Source of the DNA: Microvirga ossetica
GTDB lineage: Bacteria; Pseudomonadota; Alphaproteobacteria; Rhizobiales; Beijerinckiaceae
Assembly (NCBI RefSeq): GCF_002741015.1
Contig: NZ_CP016616.1
Span: forward strand, 4,676,501-4,740,500
Reading direction: 5' to 3'
DNA length: 64,000 nucleotides
Within the stretch, counting starts at the first letter, position 1. Each line of letters starts with the position of its first letter. The notes below the pieces were generated by a model. It did no database searches. It saw only the letters and a list, made by a program, of their open reading frames with translations, and had not been told where the DNA came from. A program made the translations under genes and the position numbers. Positions 18,428 to 27,345 of this stretch are shown here, piece by piece.

Positions 18428-20143
18428 CTACGATAGCCAGGCGGGCGGCTCCTGTTGCGTCTTGCCGCTACAGGCGGCCTCGATGCATTCAGCCATGCTG
18501 CCGAACCGGACACCACGCCCGACGAGGCCAGGCGCATAATGCGCGTACTTCCCGGAGTTGGTCATCAGCGTTCGCACAGCCGGGGGGATCACCGGCTCGC
18601 CGAGCATGCACCAGCATGTATCGGTGACAAACTGCACGCCAAAGGCCTCGGCTGCCGCAACATGACCAGCCTGCGAGGCAGCGTCGTGCACGGCCCGGCC
18701 ACAGGTCACGACCACCGCAACGTCCGCTGACTTGGTTCGCTCCGACACCAGAGCTGCCAGTCGCGCGCATTCATCAAGGGAGAAGTGGGGATTGCCGAGG
18801 CTGACAAGCCCAACCTCCGGCGATGCGGCCGTGTTCAGCACCTCCCATGCCTGCCGCAGTTCGCCCAAGCCGATGCGCACCTGGCGCTCCGGCTTTTGCT
18901 CATTCGCTTCCGGCGTGATCCCAGCGATGTGGAACATCGGTGCGGCGGCAACCGTGGCGAAGGCTGCACCGAAGGCCTTCAACTCGTCCGGCCCGGCGGC
19001 GCTCATCTCAAGCCCGCGGATCAATGGGATCTCGGTGCCGCAGACGGAGCCGCAGCAATATCCGAGCAGCGGCCAGAAGGCGTCATCGGCTCCTGCGGGC
19101 ATCTCGACCTCCAGCGCGAGCGTCGCCCGCCGCCCGGCATCAAGATGGCAGCCGGCGAGCGGAGCCCGTCCCGTCAGAGCAATGCAGATGTCCAGGTAGT
19201 CGGGGTATTTCATCGTCCGCGCGCCGATGACGCTGTTGGCGTAGACCACCGCGTTCGACTCCGCCCAGCCGACCTGCTCGCCGAACCGGGGCGCGCTCGC
19301 AAGCAGGTACGGCGCACAGGTGAAGCTTGGCTGGGCACCCATGGCAAGATAGGCATCGGCAAGGGCGCTCGCCGGAGCTCCCAGGTCTTCCGCCACGCCC
19401 TGCACACGCCAGCGTCGCTTGTCCACGGAGATGGCGTTGAGCGTTGTCGGCACCCGCACGCGCGCGCTCCACCCGGTCAGCATCTGCGCAAAGCGCAAGC
19501 TTGCCGGACCTGTGTAGATGCAGCCGTCGATGTGTACCTGGGAGACATCCATGAAGGCCTCGGCCTCGTGAATCGCGGCCATCCGGAGCAGCAGGCGCAT
19601 GGCGACCTGCGCCGCCTTGCCATGCCGGCCCGAGAGAAACGCCTGGTCGACCGCGTCCAATCGGATTGTCGTGTCCTCGTTGCTCCCGTGCTGCGCCGTT
19701 TCGGGCAGCCGGTCCGCGATGGGTGGCTCGTGGAAGAGCCGAAGGCTCGATCCGGCCACTCTGGCGTACCGGTACTCATCGAGGCGCGCGAACACCTCCC
19801 GCTCCACCCTCAGCACCGGGATCGACTGCTCGAAAACCTCCTCGGCGACCAGCGCGCCGAGGGTGAGGATCTCTTCGCGCTCACAGAGGACGATGGCCGC
19901 CGGCGCATGGCCGTTCAGGATCAGTTCGAGCAGCACGCCGCTTCCGGAGCACGATCCACGTCCGCTCGGGATCGCGAGCACACGCCCGGCGAGGCTTTCA
20001 CCGCACAGAGGATGGTGTTGGTCGATGACGACGCCCGTTCGAGGATCGACACCGCCCCAGAAGCTGAGCCCCACCGTGGCGCTGAGCAATTCGCCCATTG
20101 CATCGCCCGCCACCAATGTCCTGCCGTGACTGATGAGCTCCAT
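18428..20143 (-). CDS. Aconitase X, swivel and catalytic domains fused (DUF521)
   Basis: The 571-residue dehydratase belongs to the aconitase X family; characterised bacterial members dehydrate cis-3-hydroxy-L-proline. Residues about 1-135 are the small swivelling domain (GELLSATVGLSFWGGVDP, IPSGRGSCSGSGVLLELI). Residues about 160-571 are the large domain with SQVHIDGCIYTGPASLRFAQ near 210 and cysteines in YCCGSVCGTEIP for the iron-sulfur cluster. In many genomes the two parts are separate genes, so the fusion is notable but known. Substrate here is inferred from the family, and no proline-metabolism neighbours confirm it. Confidence 0.85.
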   Translation of the reverse strand: MELISHGRTLVAGDAMGELLSATVGLSFWGGVDPRTGVVIDQHHPLCGESLAGRVLAIPSGRGSCSGSGVLLELILNGHAPAAIVLCEREEILTLGALVAEEVFEQSIPVLRVEREVFARLDEYRYARVAGSSLRLFHEPPIADRLPETAQHGSNEDTTIRLDAVDQAFLSGRHGKAAQVAMRLLLRMAAIHEAEAFMDVSQVHIDGCIYTGPASLRFAQMLTGWSARVRVPTTLNAISVDKRRWRVQGVAEDLGAPASALADAYLAMGAQPSFTCAPYLLASAPRFGEQVGWAESNAVVYANSVIGARTMKYPDYLDICIALTGRAPLAGCHLDAGRRATLALEVEMPAGADDAFWPLLGYCCGSVCGTEIPLIRGLEMSAAGPDELKAFGAAFATVAAAPMFHIAGITPEANEQKPERQVRIGLGELRQAWEVLNTAASPEVGLVSLGNPHFSLDECARLAALVSERTKSADVAVVVTCGRAVHDAASQAGHVAAAEAFGVQFVTDTCWCMLGEPVIPPAVRTLMTNSGKYAHYAPGLVGRGVRFGSMAECIEAACSGKTQQEPPAWLS

Positions 20144-20343
20144 GCGATCGCCTCCTGACCCGACGGGTGTTCAGATGCCCTAACCAGGGAAGCATCGAGC
20201 TCCACGAGGAGGCGTTGCAAGGCCCGGATAACCGTATCACCAACTTGACCGCGACATAGCACACCTGCTGCGGTAACATCATCCCGCCAATGCGTGTGGA
20301 AAGAGCCTGCGGGCCTCTCTGCCGTGGCGCGGAGGGTTTTGGC

Positions 20344-20550
20344 ATGTCGGGCCGTTCGATACATATCAAAGTCGATGGAAGAACCTATTCCGGAACCTTC
20401 GTGGTTGACCGCAAGATTCTGACCGTCACGACCACCTATGGGAGAAAGGCCGCCGAGATCAGTCCGCGGGCGGCCCATGAGGCGCTGGCCCATCAATTGC
20501 TGCTGGACTTGGTTCGAGAGGAGAAAGCCCGCAAGGGCTCGACCTTGTGA
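20344..20550 (+). CDS. Small hypothetical protein
   Basis: The 68-residue product starting MSGRSIHIKVDGRTY has a short beta-rich first half (TYSGTFVVDRKILTVTTTYG) and a helical, charged C-terminus (AHQLLLDLVREEKARKG). The frame stays open upstream to 20290, but the later ATG begins the more protein-like part. The family is not recognised. It is flanked by the divergent aconitase X gene and the convergent cyclase gene. Confidence 0.5.
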   Translation: MSGRSIHIKVDGRTYSGTFVVDRKILTVTTTYGRKAAEISPRAAHEALAHQLLLDLVREEKARKGSTL

Positions 20551-20734
20551 CTGCCAACCTGGTGGGGTTGCTCCTGGGCGGGATCGTACTCGACCGCTCG
20601 GCAACTTCTGCAAGCGGAGAGCGAAGTGGGCCTTTGCAAGGTCAAGCTTATAGACCGCCCCTGGCCCTGAGCGGATGCTTTCGGTCTGTCGCCACGAATC
20701 CGTCCGCCTCCGCTTCGCGCAACTCCGCAGCCGT

Positions 20735-22240
20735 TCACTCCTGCATTTGGGAGATTGCCAGCCGATGGATCTCCATCTTCTGGCCAATGCCCTTCAGGTT
20801 CTCGTATTCGCGTGACACCACGCGGTTCGCGACGCTTTCATGGACGCCCGGCGCCTCCATCACGGTTTCGGTGATGCAAACCTCGTTGACGTCGGCGAGA
20901 CCTTGCACGCGGGCGGCGATGTTCACGTCCTGACCAAAATAGTCGATCCGGTCGTTGAGCCTGACCGCGATGGCCCGCCCTCTGTGCACGCCGACCTTGA
21001 GCCCCAACGGCCGCGAGGCCGTTTGGTTGAATTTCGACAGTTCCTCGATCATCTCGATCGCGGCGCGAACAGCGTCCTGCGGATGCTCGAAGCCGGCCAT
21101 GACCGCGTCGCCGATCGTCTTGACGATGGTGCCGGCTCGCTCCCGGATGATCGTGTTCAAGATGTCGAAGTGTTGGCGCACGAGGAAATATGCGTTCACG
21201 TCACCGACGCTTTCATACAGCGGCGTCGAATCCTTCAGATCGGTGAACAGGTAAGTCATGTCGGAGATTGTCAGGCTCTCCGCCTCGTCCACCAGCTGCG
21301 TCTTGTAGAGTTCGCCGAAGCTCGGGGTCAGCAGCAACCGTTTGCCGGACAGAAACGGCTCGTACTCGACACGATGAGCCTCGAACCCCAATGGGTATTG
21401 GAGGAACCAGAGGCGGCCGGGATCGCCCGTGCGATTCTCGATCGCGACGGTGTGCTTGCCCGGTCTGAGATCGGCCGTCTGCCGAAACGAGAAGGTCCCG
21501 TCGCCGAGCACCATGTCTCTCGGTTCCGTCGGTCGGTCCAGCACCACGAAGCGGCCCGACTCGAGGTGAACCAGGGTCCTTTGCGGTTCTGCCTGCTCTC
21601 CGCCCACGAAGAAGACCAGAAGGAGCTTGTGGCTCAAATCCATGACCTCGAAGCGGCCGGCCGTCACATCGAATTCGAAGCTTTGCTGCTGCTGAGCCTC
21701 TATGTCGGCAAATCCCCGTGAGAGCGCCGCCACGATCTGCTCGCGTGTCAGGCCGTGCGGAGGCCTGAAGCCCTTGGCGAAGTGATAGCGGAGGTAATAG
21801 TCCTCGACGGACAGCCTCTCGGGGTGACGGAATGCGATGTCGCGGACGCCATTCGAGACCGTAAAGGCGACCTGGATGTAGTCGTCGAGCGCCACGTCGT
21901 TGAGCGCGTTGCAGAACGCACATTGGAAGCGTGGGTGGACCTGATCGAGCTCGCGAAAACTGCCGGCGACCTGTGGGCAGTAAGCGCAGATGAGCAGCCA
22001 GTCCATCTCGAACAGGCCCGCCTTGGCGGCGTGTACGAACAGTTCGATTCCGTCCTCTTCACCGAGGCCGTTAGCGCTCGCGTATTGAAGTGGGTTGACG
22101 CGAAAGAGATCATAGTCGTCGGCCGTACGGATAAAGCGCTCAAGCCCCGGGAGAACATCCGGCGCCCAGCTCCCTGCTGCCTCGAGTTCGGTCAGGCGCC
22201 GCTTCAAGAGGTTTTCGTTCACGGGAGACGACTGGTTCAT
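20735..22240 (-). CDS. Class III adenylate/guanylate cyclase with N-terminal DUF5939 domain
   Basis: The 501-residue protein starts at ATG 22240 after a strong GGAGGA site. Residues about 1-300 fit the DUF5939 sensory region and contain a CAYCPQ...FQCAFCN pair of cysteine motifs that might bind metal. The C-terminal third is a class III cyclase: FTDLKDST with the first metal aspartate, TIGDAVMAGF with the second, and GQDVNIAARVQ carrying the conserved Asn and Arg. It should make cAMP or cGMP in response to an unknown cue. It is the last chromosomal gene before the proposed island end. Confidence 0.9.
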   Translation of the reverse strand: MNQSSPVNENLLKRRLTELEAAGSWAPDVLPGLERFIRTADDYDLFRVNPLQYASANGLGEEDGIELFVHAAKAGLFEMDWLLICAYCPQVAGSFRELDQVHPRFQCAFCNALNDVALDDYIQVAFTVSNGVRDIAFRHPERLSVEDYYLRYHFAKGFRPPHGLTREQIVAALSRGFADIEAQQQQSFEFDVTAGRFEVMDLSHKLLLVFFVGGEQAEPQRTLVHLESGRFVVLDRPTEPRDMVLGDGTFSFRQTADLRPGKHTVAIENRTGDPGRLWFLQYPLGFEAHRVEYEPFLSGKRLLLTPSFGELYKTQLVDEAESLTISDMTYLFTDLKDSTPLYESVGDVNAYFLVRQHFDILNTIIRERAGTIVKTIGDAVMAGFEHPQDAVRAAIEMIEELSKFNQTASRPLGLKVGVHRGRAIAVRLNDRIDYFGQDVNIAARVQGLADVNEVCITETVMEAPGVHESVANRVVSREYENLKGIGQKMEIHRLAISQMQE

Positions 22241-22624
22241 CGCAACTATCCTCCGTCCGCTGTTGACGAAGCTATTCGACCGGCCCCATGACAACCTAAT
22301 CCTCGATTGCTGACCCATTTTCGCGCGATACCGGGAACCTGGGCATGCAGGACGACGAGCTCATCGGCTCCAGTGCCGACTTCGGCCGCGCCTACCTCTC
22401 AGTCGGAAGAGCCACACGCTCCATTCAGCGGTTCTCTCGCGATTCCAAATCCCGTTCGTAGGCTACTCGGTCTTTAGATGCCGGGGTAGGCCGATCTGGA
22501 GATGGGATGGCTAGATTGGGGATCTAGGCAATCCGACCCAAGCTCCACTGTTGGGCCTGTGTTAGGTCAAATTCAGAACAAACCGGAAATTTTATAATGA
22601 TTTCAAAAACTTGATGGAAGTAGT
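22241..22624. other. Intergenic region between cyclase gene and island end
   Basis: No supported gene is seen. Composition turns visibly more AT-rich near 22555-22620, just before the 14-bp tRNA-like repeat. The cyclase promoter should lie at its left end, but no clear boxes can be named. Confidence 0.4.
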
Positions 22625-22638
22625 TGGCGGAGACGGAG
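22625..22638. repeat. Candidate left attachment site (tRNA-Ser 3' end copy)
   Basis: TGGCGGAGACGGAG repeats exactly the CCA end, discriminator, acceptor stem and first T-stem bases of the tRNA-Ser at 58334. After five mismatches CGAAC also matches at the same offset. This is what a tRNA-targeting integrase leaves at the far end of its island. Confidence 0.65.
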
Positions 22639-22700
22639 TCCGCCGAACATCTATGACAAGCCACTGAGGACACTATGCTTTGTCTCATGTCGATCGAATG

Positions 22701-22722
22701 CGCCCCGCCATTCGCCCCGCCA
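22701..22722. repeat. Tandem iteron shared by both island ends (left copy)
   Basis: The sequence is CGCCCCGCCATT followed at once by CGCCCCGCCA, i.e. a 10-mer repeated with a two-base spacer. The same 22 bases occur at 58200-58221, also just inside the opposite island end and in the same orientation. Possible integrase arm sites or excisionase sites. Confidence 0.55.
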
Positions 22723-22736
22723 CGGTGCGGCGTCAC

Positions 22737-22822
22737 GTCGCCCGGAGGTGATTCCCAAAACCATCGAGCGATGGCAAGGCGAACTCGTTGGTGCTGACGT
22801 TGTCGGGCAGTTTCGCCATGAG
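22737..22822 (+). pseudogene. Relic of an HTH-like coding segment (VIPKTIERW)
   Basis: An open piece reads RRPEVIPKTIERWQGELVG then ADVVGQFRHEIS. It resembles the recognition-helix part of an AlpA- or transposase-type helix-turn-helix and is related to the fragment at 30632-30720 on the opposite strand (VIPRTINRWRSELIGAE). No start or complete domain remains. Probably a remnant; the family is uncertain. Confidence 0.35.
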
Positions 22823-22905
22823 ATCTCCTGTCGATAGCCCAATAGGGAACGATCGCCCGCGCTGCACCTGTACCGCCCGCAGTTTTTGAGACACCGACTT
22901 GAAGC

Positions 22906-23790
22906 CTACGCGGCGAGGGCCGCGGATGGGAGCTGGTTGTGCCGGACGGCTTTCGGCGTCTGGAAGCCGTGCCGGGCGATCAGCCAAGTGGAATTGTAGC
23001 TCTCCTGGAAAGCCAGCAGCGCCTGCCGCAGCTCCTCAAGGTTCTCGAAGTGGCGCACCCACAGCAGGTTCTCCTTCAGCGTGCGGATGAAGCGTTCCGC
23101 ACAGCCATTCCCTTCCGGCGCCCGCACGAAAGCAGGCGAACTTTCGATCCCGAGAAAGCGCAGCTCCTCCTGGAAGGCCCGCGACATGTATTGGCTGCCA
23201 TGGTCGTGCCGAACCGACAGGCCTGAAGCAATCCCTTGGGAAAAGCCGCTGAAGTGCTCGCGCACCCCCTGGCGCAGCGGCTCGAGAGCCTCGAAACGCG
23301 TGCCATGGCGACTGGCATGAAGGCCGACGCACTCGGCACTGTGGTGATCCACCGCCACGAACACGGCGGCGGGTCCTTCGGCGGTCCAGCCGGTGGTCAT
23401 GTCGGTGCCCCACAGGGTGTCGATGGTGTCCGGGATGATCGTGCCATCGTGGTTGCGTGGTCCGCGTGGCGAGCCTGTCCGGGATGGCGCCAGCAGGTCA
23501 TGCTCGCGCATCAGCCGCAATACCCGGCGCAGTGAGGTGCGGATGCCCTTCACGCGCAGACGCGCCCAGACTTTCCGGTGGCCCTCGCCATGGAACGGGC
23601 TGGCGGCCAGAACGGCGCGGATCTCAGCGGTGAGCTCCAGATCCGGCAGTGGTCCGACCGGGCCCCGGCGCTGCCGGTCCGGCTGCGGGTTACGATGCCG
23701 GTAGACGCTCGCCCGGGCCATGCGCCAGATCCGGCAGACATGGGCCAGGCCATAGGGCTGGCCGTTGCTCGGCGAGAGGGCCCGGCTCAT
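22906..23790 (-). CDS. IS3-family transposase OrfB (DDE domain)
   Basis: The 294-residue catalytic subunit has the rve integrase core: LWGTDMTTGW with the first aspartate, VRHDHGSQYMSRAF with the second, and PEGNGCAERFIRTLKENLLW with the glutamate region. An HTH_21-like start (SPFHGEGHRKVWARLRVKGI) precedes it. It overlaps OrfA by four bases; a fusion protein may form by frameshifting as in other IS3 members. Confidence 0.88.
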   Translation of the reverse strand: MSRALSPSNGQPYGLAHVCRIWRMARASVYRHRNPQPDRQRRGPVGPLPDLELTAEIRAVLAASPFHGEGHRKVWARLRVKGIRTSLRRVLRLMREHDLLAPSRTGSPRGPRNHDGTIIPDTIDTLWGTDMTTGWTAEGPAAVFVAVDHHSAECVGLHASRHGTRFEALEPLRQGVREHFSGFSQGIASGLSVRHDHGSQYMSRAFQEELRFLGIESSPAFVRAPEGNGCAERFIRTLKENLLWVRHFENLEELRQALLAFQESYNSTWLIARHGFQTPKAVRHNQLPSAALAA

Positions 23791-24137
23791 CGCCTCGACC
23801 TCCTCTGGGCTAAAGGGCGGCCGCTCTCCAGCACGGCAATCTTGGCCTCCAGCAGTTCGCGCTCCAGCAGCATTGCGCCGAGCCGGGCTTTGAGCCGCTC
23901 GGTTTCCACGGTCTCGCCGGTGGCCGGGCGGGTGGCGAGACTGGCCTCGCCGGCGGCCAGGAAGGCCTCGCGCCAGTCGCTGAGGGTGGCGGCCGTCACG
24001 CCCAGGGAGCGGGAGACCGTCTCCAGATCCTCACCGCGCAGCAGGCGCAGAACCGCCTCACGCTTGCGCTGGCGCGACATGCGCCCGCCACGGCCCAGAC
24101 CGGCCGCATCCTTCATCATCTCTGTCATCGTCATCAC
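23787..24137 (-). CDS. IS3-family transposase OrfA (helix-turn-helix)
   Basis: The 116-residue protein carries a transposase-8-type helix-turn-helix (RQRKREAVLRLLRGEDL then ETVSRSLGVTAATLSDWREAF). A leucine-rich coiled segment (TERLKARLGAMLLERELLE) near the C-terminus is used for multimerisation in the family. It would bind the inverted ends and act with OrfB. Confidence 0.85.
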   Translation of the reverse strand: MMTMTEMMKDAAGLGRGGRMSRQRKREAVLRLLRGEDLETVSRSLGVTAATLSDWREAFLAAGEASLATRPATGETVETERLKARLGAMLLERELLEAKIAVLESGRPLAQRRSRR

Positions 24138-24181
24138 CCTTCTGCGGATCCCGTCCGCTTACAGGGTGTCTCAGGAAACTG

Positions 24182-24240
24182 TAGGGCAGAGGACACCGGA
24201 TCGACCGGGAGCAGGGAATCGGCGCTTCTACAGGTCTCTG
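24182..24240 (+). pseudogene. Fragment of a WGR-domain gene
   Basis: Bases about 24192-24240 encode HRIDREQGI and then, after a frame change, remains of RRFYxLMIER. They are clearly related to the WGR-domain relics at 25580 and 29301. The 5' part is cut away at the IS3 end (24181). Left of the IS, 22865-22878 can be read LHLYR, which may be the other half, but that is weak. Confidence 0.45.
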
Positions 24241-24282
24241 ATCGCCAAGGATTGGCCCCATTGGGCGAGTAGCCCATGGAGC

Positions 24283-24468
24283 ATGGCTGAACAGAACTCG
24301 CAATCTCTCGATGCGGCGGTTGAGGAGACGATGGATCTGGCCCATCAGGCCATCGAGCAGACCCGCGCCGAAATCGCCCGCTCGCAGGCCTTGAGCCAAA
24401 CCGAAGCCGGCCTTGCGCAAGCCATCAAACAGATCGCTGAAGAGCACGGCACTCCTGCTGACGAGTGA
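24283..24468 (+). CDS. Small helical hypothetical protein (MAEQN family, copy 1)
   Basis: The 61-residue, mostly alpha-helical acidic protein (MAEQNSQSLDAAVEETMDL, then heptad-like AHQAIEQTRAEIARSQAL) probably forms a coiled coil. A near-identical paralogue lies at 29075-29260 on the other strand, also beside a WSPI-type gene. Function unknown. It ends 12 bases before the next gene, so the two form a unit. Confidence 0.6.
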   Translation: MAEQNSQSLDAAVEETMDLAHQAIEQTRAEIARSQALSQTEAGLAQAIKQIAEEHGTPADE

Positions 24469-24480
24469 TCAGGAAAAACC

Positions 24481-24702
24481 ATGAGTGGTGGCTGGTCCCC
24501 AATCAGCGCCGCGCCACGCGACGGCACGCCTGTGATCCTCTGGATGGCTGAGGACGAGGCTCCGCCCTCTCTCCCACTGACCGTAGGGTTTTGGACCGTC
24601 AATCCTATGGCAGGGGTCGACTATTGGCGGATCTTTGGCGATCCGCCGCGCTTCTGCTCTGATCGGCAGATCAGGGGATGGAAACCGCTCCTTCGCGAAT
24701 GA
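24481..24702 (+). CDS. Small WSPI/DGTPVIL protein, copy 1 (DUF551-like)
   Basis: The 73-residue protein reads MSGGWSPISAAPRDGTPVIL, then an acidic loop, then VGFWTVNP and FCSDRQIRGWKPLL. The W-x-x-I-x-x-A-P-x-D-G-x-x-V-L layout resembles DUF551/phage-type small proteins. Three paralogues occur in this island (25354, 28841 and 35381). Role unknown; conserved tryptophans suggest a compact beta fold. Confidence 0.6.
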   Translation: MSGGWSPISAAPRDGTPVILWMAEDEAPPSLPLTVGFWTVNPMAGVDYWRIFGDPPRFCSDRQIRGWKPLLRE

Positions 24703-24715
24703 GAAGATCGTCAGC

Positions 24716-24743
24716 GAATGTCCGATGGCCGTGTATGGAACCG
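24716..24743 (-). repeat. Dif-like 11-6-11 site, copy a
   Basis: Read on the minus strand: arm CGGTTCCATAC, centre ACGGCC, arm ATCGGACATTC. The left arm is well conserved and the right arm is diverged. It begins 13 bases after the WSPI stop codon, and the related site at 28801 has the same position beside the inverted copy of that gene. Confidence 0.45.
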
Positions 24744-25042
24744 CGCTACAACCACACGCTTTCGGCAAGACTTACCTCGAAAATCCACCCGTGCTAACTC
24801 GGAAGGCGGCCTCACGTTTCGTAATTTGCGGCTAACCTGAACGCATTGCGGGTGAAGCAGGCGACGGCGAGGTTCCCCCTCGAACGGCGGCGGGGCAGCA
24901 CCGGCCCACCCGCTCCATCTCTCCCTCCCTCGCTGTAGGGGAGGAGCTCAACGGCAGAGCGATGGATTTCCACGCTCGAAGATGCGGCGCTCCAGTCCTG
25001 CCTCACGAGACTGTCCTTAAACTGATGCGGTAAGTTTAAGTG

Positions 25043-25288
25043 ATGCTCACGAAGAGATTGGCTCCCAGAGAGGGCCTCGAACCGTGTCCGAAATGCGGAG
25101 CCGGGCAGGCCATCCTACCGCCCAAGATCGAAGCCGCAGGCATCGTGCGGTGCGCCCAGTGTGGCCGACAGCATGGGAGCCTTGATGAGGTGCAAAACGA
25201 GCTCGCCAGCAAGGCCCGCGAGGACAGTTTGCAGAAGATGCAGCAAATCTACCGAAACCGCCCCACAGGGAAGAACCGCTCGTTTTGA
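25043..25288 (+). CDS. Small zinc-ribbon protein
   Basis: The 81-residue protein has two CxxC knuckles, PCPKCGAGQ near residue 16 and RCAQCGRQHGS near 38, spaced as in a zinc ribbon, then a charged helical tail. An in-frame GTG lies one codon upstream of the ATG. No specific family is recognised; nucleic-acid or protein binding is plausible. Confidence 0.5.
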   Translation: MLTKRLAPREGLEPCPKCGAGQAILPPKIEAAGIVRCAQCGRQHGSLDEVQNELASKAREDSLQKMQQIYRNRPTGKNRSF

Positions 25289-25353
25289 GTGGGCTGGGCC
25301 GAGGCGGTTGTGGGTAGGGCAGAGTTGGATTCTAAAACTGCGGAGGAACAAGA

Positions 25354-25587
25354 GTGATCAGGTGGCTTGATGTGAGTGCCGCGCCGCGTAACGGTACACC
25401 CGTGATCCTATGGGTTGAGGATAAGAAAGCCCCACCAACCTATCCGGTCACAGTTGGCGTCTGGGAAACCAACGACATCACGGGAGTAAGCTGCTGGCGT
25501 ATCTTCGCAGACCATTATGGCACCCCCAACTACTTCGATCAGCACATCCGCGACTGGATGCCACTGCCTCGACTGCCGAATGCCTGA
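25354..25587 (+). CDS. Small WSPI/DGTPVIL protein, copy 2
   Basis: The 77-residue paralogue starts at GTG after a GGAGGAAC site (VIRWLDVSAAPRNGTPVIL, then VGVWETNDITGVSCWRIF). It is more diverged than the other three copies and keeps the central NGTPVILW motif. It overlaps the start of the WGR relic by a few bases. Confidence 0.55.
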   Translation: MIRWLDVSAAPRNGTPVILWVEDKKAPPTYPVTVGVWETNDITGVSCWRIFADHYGTPNYFDQHIRDWMPLPRLPNA

Positions 25588-25835
25588 CGACCTGCGCTCG
25601 CCGATCAAGCACCACCTGGTGCTGCACCGGAGCGACCCGGAGCAGGGGATCCGGCGCTTCTACAGCCTGATGATCGAGCGGGATCTGTTCGGGACCGTGC
25701 GCCTGGTCCGCAACTAGTGCCGGATCGGGACCAAGGGCAGGAGAAAGCCGAGGAGTTCGCCAGCGAAGATGAGGCTGGTACAGCCTTGGAAGCCTTCGCT
25801 CAAGAGAAACGGCGGCAGGGCTACCGGGATCTGTG
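25580..25835 (+). pseudogene. WGR-domain protein gene with stop codon in the WGR motif
   Basis: ATG 25580 opens MPDDLRSPIKHHLVLHRSD, then PEQGIRRFYSLMIERDLFG, then TVRLVRN, and hits TAG at 25715-25717. The same frame continues CRIGTKGQEKAEEFASED and KRRQGYRDL. In the family the interrupted position is the tryptophan of W-G-R (TGG), so a nonsense change removed the defining residue. The 3' end is cut by the ISNCY element at 25836. WGR domains bind nucleic acids in other proteins. Confidence 0.65.
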
Positions 25836-27290
25836 TGTCAGAACTCGTTAGACAAGTCTCTGATTGTCCTCATTAGAGATGTCACCTCCGGGGAGTGACT
25901 GCTGAGAGCTCAACCCACCTTGAACAGGCTCTTGCCTTGGCCGCGCCGCCGCGGGGCGCTGTTGCTCCGGCTCATGTCGAGCTCCTTCTGCCGCTCGGCA
26001 ATGTAGGCCAGAACCGGACCCAGCCGCTTGTTCTCGACAACTGCCGCCTGATCCACCTGCTGACGGCGGTCAAAGGGCCTGTACGGCAGCTCCAGGCCCT
26101 TGTGCTTGATGGCAAAGCGCCCATCCGGATAGTCGTAGACGGTCACCCGCTGGCGGGCGAGGGACAGCGTGATCGCGTTCGGCTCGAGAATGAACAGCAC
26201 CTGGTCGTACTGCAGGGTCAGATTGCGCGAGACCGTCCGCTCCTCCCGCCAGGCGAACACGTCATCCAGCTCATCGTCCTCGCTGAGCGGGCGATGCAGG
26301 TCCTTGTCGCTGTAGGGCGCCTTGGCAAAGCGGCGGTTGAAGTCCGCCATGAATGCCGGCAGGAAGGCATTGCCCGCCTCAAGGGTCGAGATCCCAGCCA
26401 GGCGCATCTCCTTGACCAGGCGGTCCTGCAAGGTGCCGTTGGCGCGCTCGACGCGGCCTTTGGCTTGGGGCGAGTTGGCGCAGATGATGTCGATGTTGAG
26501 CTGATGCAGCGCCCGCCCGAACTGGGTCATGCCGTCACCGCCCACCGCTCCTTTGCCGTTGACGCGGAAGACGGCATGCTTGTCGGAGTAGAACGCCACC
26601 GGCTTGCCGTAGGCCTCCAGGTACTCCCGGGTCGATCGGAAATAATCAAAGGTCGACTCGGTCTCGACGAACTTCAGGTGCATCAGCCGGCTGGTGGCAT
26701 CGTCAATGTAGACCAGAAGCGTGCAGGGTGGGCCGCGATCCTCGAACCAGGAGTGCTCGGAGCCGTCGATCTGGACGAGTTCGCCGACGCAGTCGCGCCG
26801 ATAGCGCGGCTGGTGCACCCCTTTGAGCTTCTGCCGGCGCTCCTGCCAGAGACCCGCCGCGATCATCCAGCGCCGGATCGTCTCGACACCCAGATCGATG
26901 CCGTGCCGCTCGGCGAGCTTCTCGCAGGCGAGCGTCGGGCCGAAATCGGCATAGTTGGCTGTGATCAGCGCCAGCACCTCGGTCCGCAGCGCCGCCGGGT
27001 AGGAGCGGTTGCTGGGCTTGCCGCGCCGGCGCGACACCAAGGCCGTGGGACCACCGGTCTGATAGGCCTTGAGTAATCGGAACACTTGGCGCCGTGTGAT
27101 CCGCAGCAGTTGGGCAGCTTCGCGCACCGTAATTCGCTCCGCCACGACGTCCCGCAGAATGTGAACCCGATCGATCTCCGGCCGGCTCATCCCGATCACC
27201 GTCATCAGACCCAATCTCCCCAGCACCATCACCCAGGGAGAGTGACATTTGTAACGGGGAGAGGAGTGACCTTTCTAACGGGGTTCTACA
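25836..27290 (-). mobile_element. ISNCY-family insertion sequence, copy 1
   Basis: The 1,455-bp element has imperfect inverted ends: TGTCAGAACTCGTTAGAC on the left strand and TGTAGAACCCCGTTAGAA read from the right end. It has the same length as copy 2 at 33891-35345 in the opposite orientation. It interrupts the 3' end of the WGR relic. No target duplication is obvious. Confidence 0.82.
25910..27205 (-). CDS. ISNCY-family transposase (copy 1)
   Basis: The 431-residue DDE transposase has an N-terminal helix-turn-helix (MSRPEIDRVHILRDVVAER, then ITVREAAQLLRITRRQVFR) and an rve core with QIDGSEHSWFED, VYIDDATSRLMHL and the PQAKGRVERANGTLQDRLV glutamate motif. ATG 27205 (MTVIGMSRPE) follows a GGGGAG site; the frame opens 9 codons earlier. 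The protein is identical to that of copy 2 although the DNA differs at several silent sites. Confidence 0.9.
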   Translation of the reverse strand: MTVIGMSRPEIDRVHILRDVVAERITVREAAQLLRITRRQVFRLLKAYQTGGPTALVSRRRGKPSNRSYPAALRTEVLALITANYADFGPTLACEKLAERHGIDLGVETIRRWMIAAGLWQERRQKLKGVHQPRYRRDCVGELVQIDGSEHSWFEDRGPPCTLLVYIDDATSRLMHLKFVETESTFDYFRSTREYLEAYGKPVAFYSDKHAVFRVNGKGAVGGDGMTQFGRALHQLNIDIICANSPQAKGRVERANGTLQDRLVKEMRLAGISTLEAGNAFLPAFMADFNRRFAKAPYSDKDLHRPLSEDDELDDVFAWREERTVSRNLTLQYDQVLFILEPNAITLSLARQRVTVYDYPDGRFAIKHKGLELPYRPFDRRQQVDQAAVVENKRLGPVLAYIAERQKELDMSRSNSAPRRRGQGKSLFKVG

Positions 27291-27345
27291 GTTTGTATGC
27301 CGCCAGTCCCTTATTAGGGAACGCCTGCCTCGACTGGGGGCTTCC

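Larger units (their letters stand above)
22880..24181 (-). mobile_element. IS3-family insertion sequence
   Basis: The two overlapping transposase frames below are enclosed by imperfect inverted ends: CAGTTTTTGAGACACC at 22880-22895 and, on the other strand at the right end, CAGTTTCCTGAGACACC (24165-24181). Length is about 1.3 kb. I see no clear target duplication. On the right it abuts a fragment of a WGR-domain gene, so it probably inserted into that gene. Confidence 0.75.

Noticed and set aside
18785..20158. 457-codon plus-strand frame opposite aconitase X
   Set aside because: Composition typical of an antisense shadow; the opposite strand has a complete known family.
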